Source: Rhodopirellula sp. SM50 (GTDB taxonomy: Bacteria; Planctomycetota; Planctomycetia; Pirellulales; Pirellulaceae). Taken from it: a DNA stretch of 64,000 bases. The first letter of the stretch is position 1. Every line of letters starts with the position of its first letter. The position numbers were made by a program, and so were the translations under genes. Shown here one piece after another: positions 12,163-19,227 of this stretch. The notes under the pieces were generated by a model. The model saw nothing but the letters and a program-made list of their open reading frames with translations. It was not told where the DNA came from and did no database searches. Location: assembly GCF_002289565.1 (NCBI RefSeq), contig NZ_NTFY01000013.1, positions 62,001-126,000 on the forward strand. Reading direction: 5' to 3'.

Positions 12163-12406
12163 AAATCAATCCGCGACGGATTGCAAGCGTTTGCCGCGGG
12201 AAGGCGCGCTTATTGTCGCGCCTGTGCGGAATGGGCACAGCGTCTTGTGGCAAAATTCTACGACCTACTTCGCGCAGCACGGGCGTGCCTGGCGACCGTG
12301 AAGCCGAAGATGCGGCCTGCAGCACCGTGGCAGGTGCAAGAACGCCGCCCGGCTTGGCCACCCTCGGGCGACGGCCAACCACGGCCGCACCTGATCGCCG
12401 GCATGA

Positions 12407-12422
12407 TGGTATGCACATTGCA
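12407..12422 (+). promoter_or_regulatory. Sigma-54 promoter of ppsA
   Basis: TGGTATGCACATTGCA has a perfect -12 TTGCA, the invariant GG and GC with 10-bp spacing, and two transitions in the -24 box. The ppsA ATG is 47 bp downstream. Confidence 0.6.
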
Positions 12423-12469
12423 CGCCGTGTCTGTGGTCATCCATCGAACTTCAATCTCCGGTATGCACG

Positions 12470-14884
12470 ATGAGTACGGCAGCAGAATCCGCCACGGACC
12501 TGATTCGCTGGTTCGACCAAGTCGGCATGGGCGATGTCGCGGTGGTGGGCGGCAAGAACGCTTCGCTGGGCGAGATGTATCGCGAATTGACATCCCGCGG
12601 TGTGCGGATTCCCAACGGGTTTGCAACCACGGCAGCGGCCTACCGGCATCATTTGTCCGCAAGCGGGTTGGACGACAAGATCCAACAGATTTTGAGCGGG
12701 ATCAACTACCGGGACGTGGGGTCGTTGCAACATCATGGCAGGATCATCCGGCACATGATCTTGGACACGCCGCTGTCGGACGATCTCTCCCACGCGATCG
12801 TCAGGGCCTATCACGTGTTGTCCAGCGGTCGTGGCGAATTGGCCGACGTGGCGGTCCGCAGCAGCGCGACGGCGGAGGATTTACCGGACGCGAGTTTCGC
12901 CGGCCAGCAAGAAACTTATTTAAATGTTCGCGGTCAGGCATCGCTGTTGGATGCGTGTCGTCGTTGTCTGGCGTCGTTGTTCACCGATCGCGCGATTTCG
13001 TATCGCACCGACCAAGGTTTTGACCACATGCAGGTCGCGTTGTCGATCGGTATCCAGGAAATGGTGCGATCGGATCTGGCGACGTCGGGGGTGATGTTTT
13101 CGATCGACACGGAGACCGGGTTTCGAGATGCCGTGCTGATCAATGCCGCCTACGGGTTGGGAGAAAACGTCGTCCAGGGAAGCGTCAATCCGGACGAATA
13201 TTATGTCTTCAAACCGACATTGCGGACCGGTCACCGCCCGATCTTGAAGCGAACGCTGGGATCGAAAGCCATCAAGATGGTGTACGACTTGGGTGGCAGC
13301 AAGATGGTCAAGAACGTTCCGGTGTCGGACGACATGGCGAAACGATTCGCGTTGTCGGACGATGACATCTTGCGACTGGCCCGATGGGCGTGCGAAATCG
13401 AAGACCACTACAGCAGCGTTCGCGGTTCGTTTTGCCCGATGGACATGGAGTGGGCGAAGGACGGCGTCACCGGCGAATTGTTTATCGTGCAGGCCCGCCC
13501 CGAAACGGTGCAGTCGCGGCGATCGGCCAACGCCCTGCAGCGTTATCACCTCAATCAGGAAGGCGTCAAGCTGTTGGAAGGACGTTCGGTCGGAGAGAAA
13601 ATAGCTTCGGGACCGGTTCGGTTGATCCGCGACGTCCATGAGTTGTCGCAGTTCCTTGACGGGGAGATTCTGGTCACCGACAAGACCGATCCGGATTGGG
13701 AACCGGTGATGAAGCGCGCCGCGGCGATCATCACCAATCGCGGCGGACGGACCTGCCATGCGGCGATCGTCAGTCGCGAGTTGGGATTGCCGGCGATCGT
13801 CGGCACCGGCGACGCCACGGATCGACTTCGCAACGGCCAAGTCGTCACGATCAGCTGCGCCAGCGGAGACACCGGCGTGGTTTATGAAGGCGAGTTGTCA
13901 TTTGAAATCGAAACGATCGACCTGGGAGCGATCGGGCGACCGCAGACCAAAATCATGATGAATGTCGCGACGCCCGACGAAGCGTTTGCGCTCTCGGCGA
14001 TCCCCAACGACGGCGTGGGATTGGCGCGGGAGGAATTCATCATTTCCAACTACGTCAAGGTGCATCCTCAAGCGTTGCTGGATTACGATCAACTGGATCC
14101 CACCACGCGGGCCGCGGTCGATCAGGCCTCCCAGGGCTACGACGACAAGCCGCAGTTCTTTATCGATCGCCTATCTGAAGGCATTGCGATGATCGCCGCG
14201 GCGTTCTATCCCAAAGACGTGATCGTGCGGATGAGCGATTTCAAGACGAACGAGTACGCGAACTTGATCGGTGGCCGCCGGTATGAGCCGAAAGAAGAGA
14301 ATCCGATGATCGGATTTCGCGGCGCCTCGCGTTATTACCACGAAAGTTTTCAAGCCGCGTTCGCACTCGAGTGCCAAGCCGCGCTGCGGGTCCGGCGCGA
14401 CATGGGGTTGAGCAATGTCAAGTTGATGATCCCGTTCTGCCGCACCATCGAAGAAGGCAAAAAGGTGCAGGCGGAGATGAAAAAGAATGGCCTGGTGCGG
14501 GGCGAAGACGGCTTGGAGATCTATGTGATGTGCGAGATCCCCAGCAACGTGATTCTGGCCGACCAATTCTCCGAGATCTTTGACGGTTTTTCCATCGGCT
14601 CGAACGATCTGACCCAATTGACGCTGGGCGTGGATCGCGATTCGGCGATCGTGGCGCATGTCTTCGACGAGCAAAACGAAGCGGTCAAGCGGATGATTTC
14701 CAGCGTGATCGCCGAGGCGAAGCGTTGCGGTCGCAAGATCGGCATCTGTGGCCAAGCGCCCAGTGATTACCCCGAGTTCGCCGAGTTTCTGGTCCGCGAA
14801 GGGATCGACAGCATGTCGTTGACCCCGGATTCGATTCTGAAAACGACGGTTCACATTCTAAAAGTCGAAGGGTCTGGTTCCTGA
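12470..14884 (+). CDS. ppsA: Phosphoenolpyruvate synthase
   Basis: This enzyme (EC 2.7.9.2) converts pyruvate and ATP to PEP, AMP and phosphate, the entry to gluconeogenesis. Its 804 residues match the family. Residues 15-345 are the PPDK N-terminal ATP-grasp (VGGKNASLGEMY near residue 25 and RSSATAEDLPDASFAG). Residues 370-460 are the swivelling phosphohistidine domain with GGRTCHAAIVSRELG (catalytic His430). The rest is the PEP/pyruvate TIM barrel with GSNDLTQLTLGVDRDS and the catalytic-cysteine loop GICGQAPSDYPEF. It is probably transcribed from the sigma-54 site at 12407-12422, which would tie carbon rerouting to the same signal as hsp20 and usp. The globin gene follows 59 bp downstream. 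Confidence 0.96.
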   Translation: MSTAAESATDLIRWFDQVGMGDVAVVGGKNASLGEMYRELTSRGVRIPNGFATTAAAYRHHLSASGLDDKIQQILSGINYRDVGSLQHHGRIIRHMILDTPLSDDLSHAIVRAYHVLSSGRGELADVAVRSSATAEDLPDASFAGQQETYLNVRGQASLLDACRRCLASLFTDRAISYRTDQGFDHMQVALSIGIQEMVRSDLATSGVMFSIDTETGFRDAVLINAAYGLGENVVQGSVNPDEYYVFKPTLRTGHRPILKRTLGSKAIKMVYDLGGSKMVKNVPVSDDMAKRFALSDDDILRLARWACEIEDHYSSVRGSFCPMDMEWAKDGVTGELFIVQARPETVQSRRSANALQRYHLNQEGVKLLEGRSVGEKIASGPVRLIRDVHELSQFLDGEILVTDKTDPDWEPVMKRAAAIITNRGGRTCHAAIVSRELGLPAIVGTGDATDRLRNGQVVTISCASGDTGVVYEGELSFEIETIDLGAIGRPQTKIMMNVATPDEAFALSAIPNDGVGLAREEFIISNYVKVHPQALLDYDQLDPTTRAAVDQASQGYDDKPQFFIDRLSEGIAMIAAAFYPKDVIVRMSDFKTNEYANLIGGRRYEPKEENPMIGFRGASRYYHESFQAAFALECQAALRVRRDMGLSNVKLMIPFCRTIEEGKKVQAEMKKNGLVRGEDGLEIYVMCEIPSNVILADQFSEIFDGFSIGSNDLTQLTLGVDRDSAIVAHVFDEQNEAVKRMISSVIAEAKRCGRKIGICGQAPSDYPEFAEFLVREGIDSMSLTPDSILKTTVHILKVEGSGS

Positions 14885-14943
14885 CAGAATGCGTGGCGGA
14901 GGTTACAACAGGAGCGTTGCTGAACCCCTTCTGTGAGATTTCC

Positions 14944-15327
14944 ATGACCGACGATTCACGAGCCCTGTTTGACCGACTCGGTGGCACCGCCGCCGTCGCA
15001 GCGATTGTTCAGGAGATGTACGCTCGGGTCCTCGACGACCCGGAGTTGGCGCCGTTTTTCGAGAACGCCTCGATGGACCGGTTGCAGACGATGCAGTTTC
15101 ACTTTCTGGCATCCGCCTTTGACGGGCCGGCCGAATACTCAGGGGCCGACTTGACCCGGATTCACGCCGGTCGCGGCATCACGGCGGTGCACTTCGCGAA
15201 ATTCTGTGGGCACTTTGCCGATGCCATGGAAGACCACGGTGCCTCCAAACGCGATGTCGATGACGCCTTGGGACGACTGGCGCTCTACAAAGACAAAATC
15301 ACCGGTGACGCCAACGTCGATGGCTAG
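14944..15327 (+). CDS. glbN: Group I truncated hemoglobin
   Basis: This is a 127-residue 2-over-2 globin, the usual length for the group. The B-helix tyrosine lies in EMYARVLDDPELAPFF and the proximal haem histidine in RIHAGRGITAVHFAKF. These proteins bind O2 and NO and often act in NO detoxification. I preferred the ATG at 14944 over an in-frame GTG at 14893 because it starts at the globin N-terminus. It probably shares the ppsA transcript. Its TAG stop lies inside the left arm of a hairpin element (15323-15440), so the element may have supplied the stop codon. Confidence 0.92.
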   Translation: MTDDSRALFDRLGGTAAVAAIVQEMYARVLDDPELAPFFENASMDRLQTMQFHFLASAFDGPAEYSGADLTRIHAGRGITAVHFAKFCGHFADAMEDHGASKRDVDDALGRLALYKDKITGDANVDG

Positions 15328-15440
15328 GCTCTGTCCCTAAAGTCCGGCGAGCGAAAAGGGGGGCAGGAGTCAATCGTGCGAAGCACCCGTAGGGCCGTTC
15401 CGGCTATTGACTCCTGCGTCGTTTAGGGACAGAGCCTAGC
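15323..15440. repeat. Hairpin element A (nested inverted repeat at globin 3' end)
   Basis: Perfect 19-bp outer arms (15323-15341 and 15422-15440) enclose a second perfect 12-bp inverted repeat (15363-15374 and 15406-15417). The apical loop contains TGCGAAGCACCC. The same loop word, preceded by a similar GCGRAAAAGGGG stretch, occurs in element B at 34611-34761. It may act as a terminator for the convergent globin and regulator genes; the family resemblance suggests a mobile REP/MITE-type element. Confidence 0.8.
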
Positions 15441-15457
15441 TGGCCCCCTGCGACGGG

Positions 15458-16882
15458 TCACTCGACCACGCTCAAGGGAGCTTCGGCTTCGTTGCAGCTG
15501 AACCGTTCCAGCAGGCGGTAGAGTTTGCGTCGGTGAATGCCTAACACGCGTGCCGCCTTGGCCTTGTTGCCGTTTTCTTTGGCCAACACATACATCACGT
15601 GCGCCTTGGCGATGTCGTCGAGTTTGAGCGAGTCGGGTTTGAACGCGGATTCGGCATCGCTGGCCTCCGCCGCCTCGGGGGCACTGGCCCGGTCGGTGGC
15701 GTGACGCTCGACATCACCATCGACGCAATCGGCGATTTCTGAGGGGAGATCATCGAGGGTCACGTCGTGCCCATCGGCCAGGATCGTGGCGCGTTGGATC
15801 ACGTTGATCAGTTGCCGCACGTTTCCAGGCCAGGCGTAGCGATTGAGCGCATCCCGGGCGGCTTGGTCGACGTGCCAAGGGACCGGCAAGTAGTGGTCGA
15901 CCAAGCGGTCCACGTCGCCTTCACGCTCGCGCAACGGCGGCAGTTCCAGTGAAAGGACATTGACCCGATAGAACAGGTCCTCGCGGAAATTCCCCGATTC
16001 GACTTCTTTGGTCAGATCTCGGTTGGTCGCCGCGATGATTCGGACACGGACAAAACGTTCCTTGTGCGATCCGATCCGTCGCATCGAACCGTCTTCCAAG
16101 ACACGCAGTAATTTGGGTTGCAACGAAAGCGGCAACTCGCCGATTTCGTCGATGAACAGCGTGCCCCCGTCGGCGATCTCGAAGAGCCCAGGTTTGTCTG
16201 ACGTTGCCCCGGTGAACGAGCCTTTCTGGTGGCCGAACAATTCGCTTTCGACCAACTGCTCAGGCAGCGCGGCGCAGTTGATCGTGACAAAGGGTTTGTC
16301 AGCGAGCTTGCTGTTTTGTTGGATCGCCCTGGCCACCACTTCTTTGCCGGTCCCGCTCTCACCCTGGATCAGCACCGGCTTGTCGGTCGGGGCCACCTTT
16401 TGCACCATCTTGACGACCTGTCGCATCGACGGTGATTCGCCGACAAGCTCCAGGGCGGGCCGGCTGCGCGAGATGATCGCCTTGAGTTGTTTGTTCTCGC
16501 GACGCAGACGGCCACGATCCCGGGCCAACATGCAGTGGTGTTCCAAGTCGCCCAGCGAACACGGCTTGGTCAAAAAATCGCAGGCCCCCAGCTTCATCGC
16601 CGAAACCGCCGACTCGATCGTCCCTTGGCCGGTCAAGATGATCACTTCCATCTCGATCTTGTCCTGCTGCACACGCTGCAACAATTCCATCCCGGACATC
16701 CCCGGCATGTTCATGTCGAACACGGCAACGTCAAAGCTGTCTTGCGCGCAAAGCTCCAACGCTTCGGCACCACTCGCCGCGGCGCTGACGTCGTGACCCT
16801 TCCGCTCCATCCAGCGGGCGGAGGTCTCGCGGAAATCATCTTCGTCTTCAACAAGCAGGAGCTTGATCGGTGAATTGGACAT
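15458..16882 (-). CDS. Sigma-54-dependent NtrC-family response regulator
   Basis: This 474-residue activator turns on sigma-54 promoters when phosphorylated. Residues 5-122 form the receiver with Asp56 in VAVFDMNMPG. The AAA+ domain at about 145-375 has Walker A GESGTGKE, the sigma-54 contact loop GSFTGA (the common form is GAFTGA) and Walker B LFIDEIGEL. A Fis-type helix-turn-helix ends the protein (NGNKAKAARVLGIHRRKLYR). I chose the ATG at 16882 because the receiver starts there. No histidine kinase is adjacent. Its position beside hsp20, usp and ppsA, all with sigma-54-type promoters, makes it the prime candidate regulator of that island. Confidence 0.94.
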   Translation of the reverse strand: MSNSPIKLLLVEDEDDFRETSARWMERKGHDVSAAASGAEALELCAQDSFDVAVFDMNMPGMSGMELLQRVQQDKIEMEVIILTGQGTIESAVSAMKLGACDFLTKPCSLGDLEHHCMLARDRGRLRRENKQLKAIISRSRPALELVGESPSMRQVVKMVQKVAPTDKPVLIQGESGTGKEVVARAIQQNSKLADKPFVTINCAALPEQLVESELFGHQKGSFTGATSDKPGLFEIADGGTLFIDEIGELPLSLQPKLLRVLEDGSMRRIGSHKERFVRVRIIAATNRDLTKEVESGNFREDLFYRVNVLSLELPPLREREGDVDRLVDHYLPVPWHVDQAARDALNRYAWPGNVRQLINVIQRATILADGHDVTLDDLPSEIADCVDGDVERHATDRASAPEAAEASDAESAFKPDSLKLDDIAKAHVMYVLAKENGNKAKAARVLGIHRRKLYRLLERFSCNEAEAPLSVVE

Positions 16883-17221
16883 GGTGGCTTGCTGAACTCG
16901 TTGGCAAGGTTTTGCGGGTGGGTAATCAGGTGGAACGACCAATCATGCCAAACCCTTGGCATTCCGTTTGATCGGTCCTATCGGCTGGATACCACCGATC
17001 AATGAGCGTGCATTCTCGCACACTCGTGACAAAAACGCACGGTCAGGGCGCGTTTTTTCGTCTCGACGGCAGTCAACTCGGGAGTCCCGCCCGGCGTAGT
17101 GCCGCGCCGGAGCCAGGCTCCCGGTCGACACAAGGCTATGATGCAAACAGCGGACCAAGTGGGTTGGAGCTGGGGCGAGGCCGGCTGAACCGGTCGGTCC
17201 AGGGCGCCGTGACGCCGGCGG
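16883..17221. promoter_or_regulatory. Regulator upstream region with inverted repeats
   Basis: These 339 bp upstream of the NtrC-family gene contain no credible gene. ATGCCAA-ACCC-TTGGCAT at 16945-16962 is a perfect operator-like inverted repeat about 63 bp from the regulator start. TTGATCGGT (16968-16976) pairs with ACCGATCAA (16994-17002). Either could serve autoregulation. No sigma-54 consensus was found here. Confidence 0.45.
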
Positions 17222-17569
17222 TCACTCTAGGTCAAACTTGATGCCGCCGACGAACGTGGCGCACAGGTTGTAGAGCAGCGCGCCGATGATTCCGCCGATG
17301 AATCCGGCGATCCCGTAGAACAACGGCATCAGGATGATCGCGCCGATGCCGCCGATCAGGCCTGCCAGCGCGTCGCCTCCCTGTGCCGCCATCCCGGCCA
17401 GTGCCATCAGCGTGACCAACGCGCCTGCGATCAAACCGATGAAGGCGTACAGCACGCCCAGCATGGTTCCACAGGACATGACGTCCAGCCGTTTCACCGT
17501 GACGGTCCGACGTGTTGGGGTGACCGATTGAGCGACATTGGGAGTTTCGTAGGGATTGCCGGTTGACAT
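17222..17569 (-). CDS. Small membrane protein with N-terminal NPYETP motif
   Basis: This 115-residue protein begins MSTGNPYETPNVAQS, a short motif common at the N-terminus of planctomycete membrane proteins. It then has two to three hydrophobic segments (about 38-62, 70-90 and 90-108) rich in Gly, Ala and Ile. It resembles DUF3566-like proteins, which is a weak call. I set the start at 17569 because the upstream open frame reads as non-coding and overlaps the PPK2 gene. The function is unknown. Confidence 0.7.
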   Translation of the reverse strand: MSTGNPYETPNVAQSVTPTRRTVTVKRLDVMSCGTMLGVLYAFIGLIAGALVTLMALAGMAAQGGDALAGLIGGIGAIILMPLFYGIAGFIGGIIGALLYNLCATFVGGIKFDLE

Positions 17570-17741
17570 GTTGGGATCCTTGAGCAAAGCGGTCGGTTGC
17601 AAGAGAGAAAGAAAACGCGTTACCAACGTAGCGTATCGGATCCATGCGGGTGGGGGGTGACGGTTTAAGGATCGTTCTATGGCGGGACAGCGGGGGCCTA
17701 CCGCGTCCGAATCGAGAAACCGTCGCGTCCCAGCGTCGGAT

Positions 17742-18899
17742 TTAGTCTCGGTTCTGGGAGACCAAATTCGCTCGACCGACAAGCAGCGGATCGACTGTGC
17801 CGATTCGATCCTGGTCTCGGTTGGCGTACGGAATGGTGTTCAAGACGAATCGCATCGCATTGAGTCGTGCGCGTTTTTTGCAATCCGATTTGACGACCGT
17901 CCACGGGGCGTCATACGTGTCTGAATAGAAGAACATTGCTTCTTTGGCGCGCGTGTAGTCATCCCATTTGTCCAGCGACGCGAGGTCGACCGGCGAGAGT
18001 TTCCATTGTTTCAGCGGATGGGCTTCACGCTCCTTGAAACGTCTCCGCTGTTCGTCTTGGCTGACCGAGAACCAGAACTTGATCAACCAGGTGCCGCTGC
18101 GGACCAGGTTTCGTTCAAAGTCGGGGACTTGCCGCATGAATTCCGCATATTCATCATCGCTACAGAATCCCATCACGCGTTCGACGCCGGCGCGGTTGTA
18201 CCACGATCGGTCAAACATTGTGATTTCGCCGGCGGTGGGGAGATGTTGGATGTAGCGTTGAAAGTACCATTGTCCGCGTTCGGTTTCGCTCGGTTTCTCC
18301 AACGCGACGACGCGTGCACCACGGGGGTTGAGGTGTTCCATGAAGCGTTTGATGGTTCCACCTTTTCCTGCGGCATCGCGGCCTTCAAACAGGAGGACGA
18401 CTTTCTCTTTCGATTCCTTGACCCAGGCCTGAAGTTTGAGCAGTTCGACCTGCAGTTGGTACTTTTGTTTTTCGTAGTTTTTTCGCGACATCAAGTTGCG
18501 ATAGGGGAAGGCACCGTCACGCCAGCCGCTGGCGAGTTGGTCGTCGGGGCTGCTGTGTCGCCCCGCGGAGCCGGGGCGTGCTTTTTTGAGCAAGGCATTG
18601 CGCAGCACGGTGGCGTCTTCGGGTGAAGCGCCATCGATGATCACTTCCAGCGTCTTGGCCAGCGTGTGCACGTCATGCGGCGGCGTCGTCTCAATGATGT
18701 CGCGGACCGCGGTGATCTTGCTCTGCTGGGCCGCGGCGACCGATTGGTCGACCTCGAAGGCCTCCAGCTCGTCGGGGGTCAGCGACGGAGAGGTGTCGCC
18801 CTCAGCGACCAGGCGATTGCGACGTTTGGATTTCTTCTTAGATTTCGTCTTCGTGCGACTGCTGCCGTTTTTCGACGGTTTGGAGGGTTTTGGCGACAT
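17742..18899 (-). CDS. ppk2: Polyphosphate kinase 2
   Basis: PPK2 enzymes move phosphate between polyphosphate and nucleotides. The core at about residues 135-365 shows Walker A FEGRDAAGKGGTIKRF, the lid-region RGARVVALEKPSETERGQWY, and Walker B MFDRSWYNRAGVERVMGF. The last part (DDYTRAKEAMFFYSDT and APWTVVKSDCKKRARLNAMR) is typical of the single-domain class. The 385 residues include an N-terminal extension of about 130 that starts with a very basic Lys/Arg tail (KKKSKRRNR), possibly a polyphosphate or nucleic-acid contact. It stands alone without ppk1 or ppx nearby. Confidence 0.93.
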   Translation of the reverse strand: MSPKPSKPSKNGSSRTKTKSKKKSKRRNRLVAEGDTSPSLTPDELEAFEVDQSVAAAQQSKITAVRDIIETTPPHDVHTLAKTLEVIIDGASPEDATVLRNALLKKARPGSAGRHSSPDDQLASGWRDGAFPYRNLMSRKNYEKQKYQLQVELLKLQAWVKESKEKVVLLFEGRDAAGKGGTIKRFMEHLNPRGARVVALEKPSETERGQWYFQRYIQHLPTAGEITMFDRSWYNRAGVERVMGFCSDDEYAEFMRQVPDFERNLVRSGTWLIKFWFSVSQDEQRRRFKEREAHPLKQWKLSPVDLASLDKWDDYTRAKEAMFFYSDTYDAPWTVVKSDCKKRARLNAMRFVLNTIPYANRDQDRIGTVDPLLVGRANLVSQNRD

Positions 18900-19227
18900 T
18901 TCCGATTCGGAGGTGCAAGGGGCGGACAGGCGGGCGGACTGGCGGGCGGACCGGCGGGGGATTCATCCGATGTAGCATAGCTCGTACCAAACGATCGATG
19001 GATCCGCGGCGCCGAGTTGCCAGCCGCGCCGTGGCCTGTCCGCTGTGGCCGATCCGCTCGCCGGTGCGCGGGTTGGCACACGCACGGATTCGCCGGGTTC
19101 AGCCGACCGTGGAGGATTGTGATTCCGCCATTCTTTCTCCGCCACGAAGCCAACGCGGGGGCTCGGTGAGGGTTACAATCAACGCCTTGCTGTTTTCCCC
19201 CGCCGTCGCTTCGTCCGGAGCTGATTC
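18900..19227. other. Intergenic region ppk2 / PQQ-propeller gene
   Basis: No gene is credible in these 328 bp. A GC-rich direct repeat based on GGCGGGCGGAC lies at about 18920-18958, just upstream of the divergent ppk2 start. The plus-strand gene start at 19228 follows a stretch without an obvious strong ribosome-binding site. Confidence 0.5.

Larger units (their letters stand above)
12111..12469. other. Divergent intergenic region usp / ppsA
   Basis: These 359 bp hold two sigma-54 promoter candidates pointing outward (12147-12162 minus, 12407-12422 plus). Between them are inverted repeats at 12203-12222 (GGCGCG/CGCGCC) and 12222-12240 (CTGTGC/GCACAG) that could be enhancer sites serving both promoters. 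No credible gene is present. Confidence 0.55.

Noticed and set aside
14893-14943. Upstream GTG start for the hemoglobin
   Set aside because: It would add 17 residues before the globin fold; the ATG at 14944 gives the family length.
18900-18960. Sigma-54 promoter in front of ppk2
   Set aside because: A GC doublet is present but no GG partner at the required 10-bp distance.
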